From the NCBI GenBank assembly GCA_024305745.1, contig JAHRBS010000003.1, positions 2,232,001 to 2,296,000 of the forward strand: a stretch of 64,000 bases of DNA, in the 5' to 3' direction. Position 1 is the first letter of the stretch; each line of letters begins with the position of its first letter. The notes beneath the pieces are model-generated. The model did no database searches, was not told the origin of the DNA, and saw only the letters and a list, made by a program, of their open reading frames with translations. This DNA comes from Polyporus tsugae. Taxonomy: Eukaryota > Basidiomycota > Agaricomycetes > Polyporales > Polyporaceae. This document shows, piece by piece, positions 26,484-36,870 of this stretch. The translations under genes and the position numbers were made by a program.

Positions 26484-29400
26484 CTATGAAGACGCCATGG
26501 CGGCCTCCCCCGCGACGATGGCCACCGCCGACTCTCCGGTGCTGGCGCCGTACCCAAGCGGCAGGACGTCGCGCCCGATCGCCTCGGCATCGGCCAGCAC
26601 CATAAAGTTGAGCTTGTCGGCGAGGCCAGCTGCCGCGCTGGCTCCCGTATCCGCCCTACTCCGTCCGTTCTCCACCCGTCCGCCGTTCCCACCGACGCGG
26701 CCGCCTGCCTTCGGGTTGAAGAGTTCCGCGTTCTTCGGTGGCGGCCGCTCGAACACAGGGTCCTGCTCGTCCAGCCTCCCGATGGCCGCAGGTGCGGGCG
26801 CTGGGAGAGCCTGCGGGCTCGACGTCTGCGAGTTGGGGTAGTGGACGAGCGCCGAGCCCTGGGCGTTGGTGTTCCCTTGCGGGGCGGGCATCATGACGCG
26901 CGACATGGACGCGTTCGTCCAAGCACCGCCGACCACTGGCTGCCGCGTTGACGGCCCAGAAGACAGCGGCGGAAAGTCGTTGGGCTGGAGTACCGCCTGC
27001 GCTTGATGCTGTTGAGGTGGCAGATGCGCTGATCCACCACTCATCCGTGCGGGCGACATTGTGCGTGAGGCCGCATTGCTGCTGTGGTGATCGTGATGCC
27101 TCGGATGTTGGGGCTTCAATCCGACTGCCCAATCAGGGCGTGCTGGAAGAGGATGCTTGGATGATGTGGATGTAGAGGTGAATGTGCGCCGTGAAGAGGA
27201 AGAAGTTGTAGAAGACGACTGCAGAACGGGAAGGCGTGAACGCCGAGAAGAGAAGAGCATGGAAAGCAGTAACACATCAACACACGGCAACAACGGAAAC
27301 AGCGGAGCCAAAAGACGAAGGGGGAAGACGACTTACTGCTGTTGATGATGTCTCGTCCGCGGGAGTCCTCGTACCCGCGCTTCCGCTGCTTGACGCACCG
27401 GATTGGCGTCTCATATTGGTGCTGAGACGGGGTCCGTATGCATCGTTGGCATTCATGCTGTTAGACGTACTGCTGAGGTTGTAATTAAACCCGGGAGTGC
27501 CAACTCCAGGGCCATATGTCCACGAGCCACGCGCTCGAGGACCACCACGCTTGCCGTTGACGCCGTTGTGCCCGGTGCTGTTTCGAGAAGATGCCCTGCT
27601 TATGTTGGGTCCATCGATGCCGTTGCCGGCGTGAACATGGGAGCCCATGGGATCTGGTATAGGACCTGGATGGTATATCTGACCGGGCACCGGTGGCGGA
27701 GGAGGACCCATCGGGACGCTAGGTTGGTAGGGCTGTTGGAAGTATCCGGGCATACCGTAGCCATACTGCGCGAGTCCCGGAGCGTATTGAGGGTATTGTG
27801 GAGGTGATTGTATCGGAGGTGGCATCGGATGACCTGGAGAGTGGCCGTCGAGGTGAGTGGGCACCATGCCAGGTTGAAGCGCATGTTGTGGTTGTGGTTG
27901 TAGATGTGGGGGAGAAAGTGACTGCGGTCCAGGCGATGACGCATTTGACCATACGTACGGCGGTCCGTACGACGGCTGCTGTGAAGGATTATGTGGAGGG
28001 ATATACATGACTTCGGGCCCGCCTGGGGTTGTGGGATCCGAGTGCGCGGCGGGCGGAGGGTAGTGATATGGCGGAAAGTAGTACGGGGTCATGTACTGTT
28101 GGCCCGAAGGGGGAGGTTGGTATGGAGGATAAGGATAATGGGTCACGTATCCAGGTGGTGGTGGTGGGGGCGGTGGTTGGGTATTGCCGTACTGTCCCTG
28201 TTCGAACGGCGGACCGGATGCTGGATCATGGAGCGAAGGGTATGAAAACGATGGCGATGTTGCTCGGGAGTTACGGGAGGAAGGGCCCGAGCCATTGGCG
28301 TTGAAGGATGCACCCGAGGATCTGAGAGACCTCACCGAAGAGTTCGTCGAACCGGGACCCCTCCGTACATCCCACTTGTCTCGCGTGACCGGGCCCGACC
28401 ACTCGCTCTCCGTGGGGGCAGAGCTCGCGGAGTCGTCAAGATCTCCAATGCTACTTCCGCGCCCACCACTCGTCGACCCCGACCCAGACACAAGGCTGAA
28501 CGTCGACGAGTTCGCGCTCATGTCCTTTTCTTTCTCCTTCTTGTCCTCGAAGCTCATAAAGATTCTAGATCTGGCTTCTTTATACTCGGCTTCGCGCTCC
28601 TCCATCGTTTTGTATCGCCTGGCGCTGGTGCTGGCGGCGCTACTGACGCCACCGACACTCCCAGCCTCGGACGCATCTACGTCAGACGTGTCGGCGTCTT
28701 CACCGGCCGTAGAGCTGGGATGGGAGTACTGTCGCCCGCGAAGGTTGCGATCGGTCCGACGCATGATTTGGAAAGCAGGCTGTGCCGATTCCTCCGCAGG
28801 GACGAGTTCGCAAAGGCGTCGTGCAGGACTGCGGGGTGCTATGCGTGAGCCACAGGCCGCAATCTGCAGGGTGAAACAAAGAACGTACATGCGGCTCTCT
28901 GAACGGCAGTACACCGTGATAGTCTTCTTTCCGACCGGATCCTTCTCCGGAGCCAGTTTGTAGTAAGTCGAGCATCGGTAGACAAGGAGTCGTTGGTACG
29001 AGGTAACCGGCGAGAGTTCTATCCGCGCCCTGCATCGACGACATCATCAGAACGAAAACCCTAAACCGCATCGAAGTTCGCGAGGAATGAGAGTGGAGGA
29101 TCCGCCCCGCCCACACACACACGAAGCAGGGGCCCGTCGTTGGGACTGGTAGTCGTCGTGTGACGGCGGGAACGAATGCACGCAGAAATACGACCGAGAC
29201 GCACCCGCGTTCGATGATCAACGCCTCCATCAGTTCTCCGAGCTTCAACACGTATATTCTGTCCTTGTTCTTCAGCGCCTCCAGGATCTGTGGATCGGGG
29301 AGTTCTACGTCCACGACCGTGCTCGCCGTCGCGCTCGGCTCCATCGCGCCCGAGACGCTAGCGTACGACTCTGGCTTCGCACTGAGCGACGACGTCGACG

Positions 29401-29521
29401 AGGCGGGGTTGTATGATGGTGATGCGGCGATAGGGCTCGCGGACAGCGACCGCTCCGTGTGGATTTCCGGCGCACTCGCACTGGTGCTTGCGGTAGCTTG
29501 GTCGCCGGACGCTGTGGCCAT
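26484..29521 (-). CDS. R3H and SUZ domain protein (putative RNA-binding)
   Basis: Four exons (29205-29521, 28889-29029, 27337-28828, 26484-27218) give 894 aa. After a Ser/Ala-rich leader, exon 1 ends with D-P-Q-I-L-E-A-L-K-N-K-D-R-I. Exon 2 supplies the core of an R3H fold (R-I-E-L-S-P-V-T-S-Y-Q-R-L-L-V-Y-R) and the typical T-I-T-V-Y strand. A SUZ segment follows (E-E-R-E-A-E-Y-K-E-A-R-S-R-I-F). The remainder is low-complexity Pro/Tyr/Gly/Gln sequence with N-D-F-P-P-L near the middle of the last exon and L-F-N-P-K-A, a SUZ-C-like element, towards the C terminus. R3H-SUZ proteins bind single-stranded RNA or DNA and are linked to mRNA regulation; the precise role is unknown. The motif that names the R3H fold is R-x3-Y here instead of R-x3-H. 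Confidence 0.87.
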
Positions 29522-30030
29522 GCCTGAAATCGGCGATCTTAGTGAAGGGCCTGGTTGCGGGTTATGAGTCGCGTGTTCGGGGGCTTCTAGGGGCTGCAGG
29601 ATGTGTTCTATGCGAAGGGAAATGAAAAGATGCGCAGCCTCAGCGTGGAGAACGGGGATGAGGGCCAGGCTCGCTTCGCGAGTCCTAGGATGCCCTGCGT
29701 GGAAGAGAAGCGGAAGCACGCACCAGAAAACATAGCGAGGCTGTAACAGGCTGTCAGACAAGGGTTTTGGCGGCTTCAGACGACGACCAGGAGCGATTGT
29801 GGGTGGGGAACGAGGCGGGGTGCATCAGGTCGGAGGGTAAGTGTGTCCTCTAACAACTAGCGCCCATTGTCCATAAAGCCGCCAAGCGTCTGCCGTAGCC
29901 GTAGAAACTCCGCCCCGCTCGGCCGCTCGATCTCAGTCCAAAAGCACATTCAAACGCTAAAGCTATGGATGCGATTTATATTTTACAAAACATATCGCTA
30001 AGCATCCCAATACAGGCCAATGAGTATAAT
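29522..30030. other. Intergenic: R3H gene 5' flank and transporter 3' flank
   Basis: This 0.5-kb gap holds the upstream region of the R3H/SUZ gene and the downstream flank of the transporter, both minus strand. The part nearest the transporter stop is AT-rich. No further feature is supported. Confidence 0.55.
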
Positions 30031-32504
30031 TTAATGGACAGGGTCAGATGGGTGGAAGAGCCCATATACGTTGAAACTCAAACTGCGAGCACCATGCATG
30101 GTGAGTCGGGCGTCGTGAAGCAGGAAGAGGCGTGACTTACCAAAAAACGAAGACGAACACTCCGTATATGGCTAATCCTAGCGATGCCTTCGACAATGTC
30201 TTGTTCGCGCTAGGATCATCCCGCGAAAGCTGTGTAGACGAGACATCAGCACCCTAAATGCGGACTGTGTGCTTGAGCCAGTACCAACCTTCCACCAGAA
30301 AAGGCCGGGTAGGATAAACGAGATGGTTGTTGATCCAGTGGACCCAACGAAGGACAGCACTAGTAACCATGTAAGAAAGATAAACAGGTACCGTTGGTAT
30401 TTGGTAGCGGACTCACCCATCTTGAGGTCATCTACGAAGTACGCAATCGCGAAGCCACCCGCCACGATCGCAATCGTCAGTACAGTATGCTTCAACGGAG
30501 TCATGTCATGACTGGCATGGTGCTCGTCTTCGGGTTCGTCGTCATCGTCATCTGTGCCTATTGCAGGCTTGGCACCCTGACCGGCGTGGAACACTTTATC
30601 CAGGCAGTTTCGGCACGGGTGTACTTGCAAAGGGTATGAAAACATGACGAGAATCGCAATTGCAACTTGTCCGACAGCGATGAAGAGAGACGTGGTTGGG
30701 TACATCGCGATAATGTTGGGGCCGACCTGAAGATATGGGTGGAAGTCAGCCAAAGCGTAGCCGCATTCCAACGCATACTGACCTTGGAACCAAATGTCAA
30801 GTACCCGAAGACTGCGATGATCTCGTAGATCATCACGGCAGAACCAATCGAGGTGCCAATCACGATGTTCATCCTCTTCTGGGTGTTCGAGTGAATCTCG
30901 TTGAAGATCGGGAAGAGCTACGACCAAAACTGTTAGATGGCACCCCAACCTCGAGGAGTCGCTTACATTCTGCGCGCACGTGAAAGCAAATACTTGTACT
31001 GGGAAGGTCGAAACGAAACTAGGGGTAAATTTGATAAGATGGATATCACCCGGCTCTATCGTGCCCTTGAGAGGGAAGAAATAGCAGACGATGACGATGA
31101 GAACCAGGTAAGCTGCATTGCAGAAGCCGCAAATGGATGTAAACGTCAATAATGAGTCTTACCGTCAAGGAAGGGGTTAGACTCACCTACTGAGAACAAT
31201 GCAATGTAGCTGGTATGTCTAAGGCTGTCTAGTTTCCGAAGGAAGGTGAGGGGGATGAGAGGAATCATAATGAGTGTGATCCAATTCTGTCCCGACAGCA
31301 TCCAAGCGGGCGGGTTAACGTCCGGCGAAGTGAGGTCGTGGTACAGAGCCAAAACAACGTTCGGCATGAGAGACTTGATGATGATGAGATAACTGCAGAA
31401 TAGTCCATGTCAGCTCACGGTACAATGCAAAACGAGTAAAGGCTCGATTCTGAACACGTTCTGTTGAACTCCGCATTGACCGAGAGTAACACCACTGATG
31501 CCTGGTGTATCTTCGGCGAGAAAAACATCCGTTTCCACGGAAGCTAATTGCATGATCCTCAAGGGACCCACGACCATGAACCTGCAACAGTCCGCTCTCC
31601 CCTTGTCAAATAGCATATCAGTTGCTATTAACGCACAAGATGCTGCTTCGTCGCGTCTTCCATCACCTTGATCGCTTGAAATCAATCAAAGTCCATGAGC
31701 CAGATGCGTAAAATTCTCGTGTCCGTCTGTGGCGCCGGAAACAATATTGGCTGTCAAAGCGAGGCCACCACGAGATACAAGGGTCGAACAAATTGCAGCC
31801 ACTGACTTAAGACCAATCGCGTAAATGTCTCTGCAAAGACCCAACAAAGCGGACTGCCGTAAATAGCGGTCCGCCTCTTTGGCGTCGCATCTGAGGGGTA
31901 GATGAGGACAAGATCTCCTATGTGTCGTCTACTCCCAGGATGCCGCCACACCGAAAACATGTCAAGAAATAACAACATACCTGATCGAGACTCCAAAACA
32001 TTTGATGGCGATCGCGGCATCGAAAAAGACTGCGGCCTGGGGGAACGTCATCTCTGCCACGGCGAAGAAAGAAGACTTCCGATGGGGCGCCTTCGCGGCA
32101 CACCGAGAGAGCAGATAGAGACCGAAAGCACCGACGGATCCCGAGAACACGCATGTTATTATGCCCGGGATAAGGCCAGCCGAGGCCAGTGCCTGAATAC
32201 GCCTTGAATAGCTACTCGTGTAACAAGCGAAGAACGGACTCACCAGTGGGAAGGTCAGCATGCCTTTACCATGGGTGAGCAATACGAACGTGCCGAGTAC
32301 GACAAGTCACTCACCACTGCCAATAATTGTATTCGCCAAGTTGCTCGTCGAGCTCGTCAAAGACGCATGCCCGTCCTTCCTCGGCCTCCTTGCTGTCGCC
32401 TCCGCGCCGAGGAGCGCGTCCTCCTCGCGAGATGTCCTCGGGTCGTCCACAGGGTGCGAGTCGCGGTCCGAGCGTCCCTCTGCCGCGCCATAGACTTGGG
32501 CCAT
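30031..32504 (-). CDS. Vacuolar-type amino-acid transporter (AVT/SLC38-like, AAAP family)
   Basis: Ten exons (32315-32504, 32244-32263, 31981-32192, 31187-31392, 30967-31112, 30783-30917, 30417-30726, 30289-30359, 30141-30229, 30031-30082) give 476 aa. A charged N-terminal tail of about 50 residues precedes the first helix, which carries the family signature S-S-T-S-N-L-A-N-T-I-I-G-S-G-M-L-T-F-P-L. Next come G-V-S-I-S-Y-L-I-I-I, L-F-P-I-F-N-E-I-H, G-Y-L-T-F-G and F-I-L-P-G-L-F-W-W-K, so about eleven membrane helices are expected. An acidic, His-containing loop lies in exon 7. The family moves amino acids across the vacuolar membrane with protons; AVT5-7-like members are closest, but the substrate cannot be read from sequence. 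The 20-nt exon 2 and the 588-nt intron 31393-31980 are unusual. The start at 32504 is the first in-frame ATG; an upstream coding exon is possible. Confidence 0.9.
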
Positions 32505-33007
32505 CTCGTAGGAGTCGTCGCCGTCAAGTGCCAGAGCCGAGAAAGTGGTTGAACGATGTCCAGGAGAGACCAAGACAAGCGCGGTAGACTGGACAAGGGG
32601 GCCAGAGGAGAGGTGTGGCAGTCGGGTGGAGGCCGAACTGGGCGCGCGAGTGCGGGGATCCGGAGCTCGATCCGGAGCCAGATTTGTCAGCTATGAGCCG
32701 GCCGTTTGAATTAATGTCCTGCCAGAGACGTGCCCGGCCGCCGACCGTTCCTTAGGGTTAAGAAAAGCCAAGAGAATCGGCTCGAGAAGTCTGCGACTCT
32801 TGTCAAGATGCCACGACACATGTACATACGGATCACGAATATTAATATTGGCCGCGTAGCGAGAGCCACAGCCTCCGAACACCCTCCGCGATGGGTCCGG
32901 CATTCCGGTTCAGAGGCGCCGGACTGCCATTCTAGGACGTATTTGCGCGTGTTAGATTCAGAAGCCATTGCACAACAGGCGCAAACAAACGCTCCTTTCT
33001 GGCCGCC
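32505..33007. promoter_or_regulatory. Divergent promoter region, transporter / RPB4
   Basis: The 503-bp gap lies between the divergent starts of the transporter (32504, minus) and RPB4 (33008, plus). No TATA-type element or known operator is recognised with confidence. A regulatory role is inferred from position. Confidence 0.45.
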
Positions 33008-33664
33008 ATGACTCTCCGCCACCGTCCTGCATACGAGGAGGAGGATGCCTCGGCTTTGAGGCTGGGATCTGGTATCCATGCCTTCTGTCTATGCTTGCTT
33101 CGATGACGCGACCCTTCTACCGCAGAGTTCAACAACGCCGGTTGTCTCCTCATATCTGAGGTCCGTTACCTACTTGAACATCGCCCGTCGGAGAAGGCTG
33201 CCCCAGATACCTCGTATGTCTCCTCAGAGTTCTTTTCCTCACACCTGCTATTTAACCCGGATGTAGTGTGTATAACAAAACTTTGGAGTATGTGAAGACT
33301 TTTGCCAAGTTCGACAAGCCCGAGGCTGCTGCAGCTATCCGAGAGTGAGTGCGAATGCCCCGCTCTACACCGCACATGTTGCCACCCCTCTTCTCGCATC
33401 CCCCAGAACTCTGCGGAGAGAATCCGCCCTGACCCAGTTCGAGATTGCTCAAATCGCCAACCTCTGCCCGGTGACCGCGGAGGAAGCGAAGAGCATCGTC
33501 CCCAGGTGCGTACGCTATCTAGTCCCTTGCGGTCATGCAGCAAGCCAATCTTCCCCAATCGACTCCGTCTCTTCCTCCCCACGTGCAGCCTCGTCAAGAT
33601 TGACGACGACAAGCTTCAACCTCTCCTCGACGAAATTCAGACCATGCGGAAGTTCCAGTCATGA
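33008..33664 (+). CDS. RPB4: RNA polymerase II subunit RPB4
   Basis: RPB4 forms the stalk of RNA polymerase II with RPB7 and links transcription to mRNA export and decay. Five exons (33008-33071, 33126-33213, 33267-33344, 33407-33505, 33589-33664) give 134 aa. The N terminus is followed by E-F-N-N-A-G-C-L-L-I-S-E-V, then Y-N-K-T-L-E-Y-V-K-T-F-A-K-F. The conserved C-terminal HRDC-like region reads L-T-Q-F-E-I-A-Q-I-A-N-L-C-P and ends P-L-L-D-E-I-Q-T-M-R-K-F-Q-S. The length matches the compact fungal and animal proteins without the linker insertion of S. cerevisiae. Every intron is 50-85 nt with canonical borders. Confidence 0.96.
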
Positions 33665-34454
33665 CACCGCGCGTATTCCCCCCAAACTCGTCTGGCGGCG
33701 ATAACGCGCCTGTCACCCTCCAATAACCGTCGCATTGGTGCACGTACCCACCCACAACCGAACGCCGGACATGCATCTCAGTGGATCCACCACCGCATTT
33801 TCTATGCTCGCTCGGAGTCGGACAGGTTTTTTGCATCGTGGGTTAGATTGTCTTGACCCTACGTCCCCTACATCCTATGTGTACATACATCCAGTAGGAC
33901 GCCGTTCCTAACCTCATCGCGGTAATGCTATGATAAGCCCTATTATAAGAGAGACGGGCAAAATTGCAACGGGACCGTGTATGTTTACTGTATGCGATGT
34001 GAACAAGGACGAGTGCCTACCGTAAGTAAGTACAATATGTACTAAATGTGCCTGAGCGGCTGAGCTATTAGTGCAGGGGTTCGCGGACTTCGAAACTGGC
34101 GGGACGATCCGGCGCTTGTGCCGAGACGCAATATTAATTTATTCGTGTGACTTCCCACGAGTCGTTCAACTTCAACCTGCTTCCTTACTTCCACTCCACC
34201 ACTTCCTGACCTCGCAAGTTTTCGACAAACTCTGCATTGAGGCAGCGACACTGCTCATTAGAACCGCTCATCGATCAGGAGCTTGCTGCCTTGCGTAGCT
34301 CCCCCTTCCTCCAACAAGCTTGGACTCCACTGGGCGTTCCACCACATATTCAGCGCAAACCTCCTTCCAAGTACTGAATATTCCCGTGGTTAAACGCGTG
34401 AGCTTACTCCCTTGCTCTTAGTGCCAATCTCATACTGAACGTCCCGGTCAGGCA
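33665..34454. other. Intergenic: RPB4 3' flank and F-box gene 5' flank
   Basis: This 0.8-kb stretch lies between two plus-strand genes. It is AT-richer in the middle. I see no open frame with family motifs and no RNA gene. Confidence 0.55.
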
Positions 34455-36254
34455 ATGGCACTACGGGTGCGGCGCAATGCTTGCCCAGACATTGAGGTTG
34501 TGGCAAATGCTCGCAAGCAACTCGAGAGTGAAGTCGCGAAGCATGTCGATGCTATAATCGATTTGAAGGGCCGCATGAATGCTCTGGTTCCCATTTCCAA
34601 GCTACCCCCCGAGATTCTTTCGGCGATCTTTACCGAAGTCGCCATCAAGCACTACACCGGTCGACCCTCTCGTCCCTGCTACGGCGCTGCTACCCTCCCA
34701 TACAAATGGATCACCCTCACCCACGTCTGCCGCTCCTGGCGCACCATTGCTTTAAACACTCCCAGGTTCTGGAGCAGGATTGTCCTCAGCCGGCCTGATC
34801 TCACGCGGGAAATCCTTGCCCGTTCGAAGAAAGCCCCCCTTTGGGTCACGGCCAACATGTCCTATGTGGATGAACCGCAACGGGCCGTTCTTGACACGAT
34901 CATGAAGGAGTCTTCGCGACTGAAGGAATTGATCATCGCAGGACCCGCGCGTGTCCTCGAGAACCTTTACCCAAGATGGACCGGCCAGGCGAATGTACTG
35001 GAGAGCCTAACCTTGTCCGACAACAATGTCTCAGTCGGTATCACCATTCTTCAGGAGCATCCCTCCGTTCCCGTGCTCTTCCAGGGTACTACGCCCAACC
35101 TCCGCCGTTTGAACATTCATCATATCGCCGTCGGATGGGACAACCCCCTATTTTGCTCGACCCTCACCAGTCTCACCGTCGTCTTCAGACGTGACAACAT
35201 CTCGGACCGGGGCTATTTCGGTCAGCTTATGCGAGCCCTGGCGAACATGAGCGCCTTGGAGTCCTTGGACCTCAACGAAGGAGTACCCCCTCTGGAAGAC
35301 CCCAGGAACTTATTGGCGTCCGTTCGGAGGGTGACGCTTCCGAACCTGCGCAAGCTCTCCCTCATCTCTGACGCGCTCAACTGCGCAGACTTCCTTAGGT
35401 TCGTCACACTCCCTCCTAACACGCACCTGCTCGTCACCGGACGGACGGAGCGCGGAGCGGAGGAGCTCGTGCACGCCTTCGCCCAGCACCTGGCACGCTC
35501 GAAGCCGCTCCTCACCGCACGCCTCGCGCCCGGGAACTCCGCACAGGTGTACGTCCGAGGGTGGTGGACCTTCCTCGAAGGAGACATCGCCGGCAGGTCG
35601 CCGCCCGCGTCCGACGTTGAACTCTACCTCGACGCGCTCCCGCACTCGCGCGCGATGGAGCACCTCATGACCAGCTCAACGTTCCTCGCACCCGCCCGCC
35701 GCCTGGAGATCCAGCCACTGTTCAGCCCGTGGGACTGGCACGGGCTCTTCGCGCGCGCGCCGGAGCTCCGCGTCCTCTCGGTCTCCGGCCACCCTGAGGG
35801 CGAGTTCCTGGCGGCGTTGTCGAAGGTCCAGCGTGAGGACGGTGAGCAGCAGCAACCGCAGTCTGGACAGGGACAAGGGAGAAGGATGCTCTCGCCGGAG
35901 CTGCATACGGTGCAGATGTCGGGCGTGCGCTTCGGGTGCGCGCACTCAGACCACTCGCCGGCATACCTCGAGGAGATGGTCGACTGGCTCATACTGCGGT
36001 GCAACGAGGGCGCGCCGATCGCGACGCTCGAGCTGAGGGAGTGCATCAACGCCGGGGCCCGCGACGTCAATCGGTTGAGGGAGGTCGTTGCAGACGTAGT
36101 CTGGGACGGTCAGGAGACCTGGGAGGAAGAGAAGCGTGAGGTGGGGATGCCGGACGAGGATATGTACTATGACGAGGACGACTTGCCGATCTTTCCGGTC
36201 TACTACTACGACGATGACACCGACTACCGGATGATTCCGACGTTTGGATGGTAA
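34455..36254 (+). CDS. F-box/leucine-rich-repeat-like protein, intact
   Basis: This is an intronless frame of 599 aa. The helix V-A-N-A-R-K-Q-L-E-S-E-V precedes an F-box, I-S-K-L-P-P-E-I-L-S-A-I-F, and then the block V-C-R-S-W-R-T-I-A-L-N-T-P-R-F-W-S. Irregular leucine-rich repeats fill the middle. A Gln/Gly-rich insertion lies near residue 470. The terminal family block is L-R-E-V-V-A-D-V-V-W-D-G, followed by an acidic tail with Y-Y-D-E-D-D and Y-Y-Y-D-D-D-T-D-Y. It is a paralogue of the genes at 1380-3206 and 3811-5697 and lies on the opposite strand. It probably acts as an SCF ubiquitin-ligase adaptor; the target is unknown. Codon use is strongly GC-biased towards the 3' half. Confidence 0.9.
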   Translation: MALRVRRNACPDIEVVANARKQLESEVAKHVDAIIDLKGRMNALVPISKLPPEILSAIFTEVAIKHYTGRPSRPCYGAATLPYKWITLTHVCRSWRTIALNTPRFWSRIVLSRPDLTREILARSKKAPLWVTANMSYVDEPQRAVLDTIMKESSRLKELIIAGPARVLENLYPRWTGQANVLESLTLSDNNVSVGITILQEHPSVPVLFQGTTPNLRRLNIHHIAVGWDNPLFCSTLTSLTVVFRRDNISDRGYFGQLMRALANMSALESLDLNEGVPPLEDPRNLLASVRRVTLPNLRKLSLISDALNCADFLRFVTLPPNTHLLVTGRTERGAEELVHAFAQHLARSKPLLTARLAPGNSAQVYVRGWWTFLEGDIAGRSPPASDVELYLDALPHSRAMEHLMTSSTFLAPARRLEIQPLFSPWDWHGLFARAPELRVLSVSGHPEGEFLAALSKVQREDGEQQQPQSGQGQGRRMLSPELHTVQMSGVRFGCAHSDHSPAYLEEMVDWLILRCNEGAPIATLELRECINAGARDVNRLREVVADVVWDGQETWEEEKREVGMPDEDMYYDEDDLPIFPVYYYDDDTDYRMIPTFGW

Positions 36255-36870
36255 CTTAGTGGACGTACAGTAGCACTGATGAGGGTGTCCTATTTTTGTT
36301 CTATCGCCCCTTTTGTAGCCTTATGCTTTTCTCCCGATTGACTTGACCGTGTTGTATTGCTCGCTCTTATGTACCAGTACTTTTTATCGTTGCTTGATCG
36401 ATAGTCCATGGAAGCTTAGTATTCGGACTGAAGTTCACTTTACTAATGATTATAATTTCAGTAATATGCAGGCAAGGTCTGGTCAGCCACTCGTAGGACC
36501 GGTATTCGACGCTTGACCGACTTCCGGTCCGGTTGTCCGGCTTTGCAGACCCGGCGATGCCCACGGTGCCGTTGCTCATATGTACAGTAAGTTGCAGCCA
36601 CTAAGTATGGGCAATTACCCTTGCTATCTCCCCTCTCGCGCTGCTTCTGTATCGTCCTCTCGCCCCGCATTTGTGCGCAATATTGCCCAACAAACTCGGG
36701 AGAAAGGGCATCATTGAACTCGACGAGCGACGACGGTTTGCGTAACGATGCGCTCAGACGACCGAATGTTGCGCCAGCTCGCTCTGCAAGTCGCGCTTGG
36801 TCCAAACAAGTCGTCGATGCCATCAGTTGCTGCACGCCCCCGCGACAGTCACTCCTCGAGCTTCCCTCCA
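36255..36870. other. Intergenic: F-box gene 3' flank and peptidase 5' flank
   Basis: The region begins with an AT-rich 3' flank and ends in the leader of the M20 peptidase. The peptidase frame is open back to 36748 and beyond, so a somewhat longer N terminus is possible. No other feature is recognised. Confidence 0.5.
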
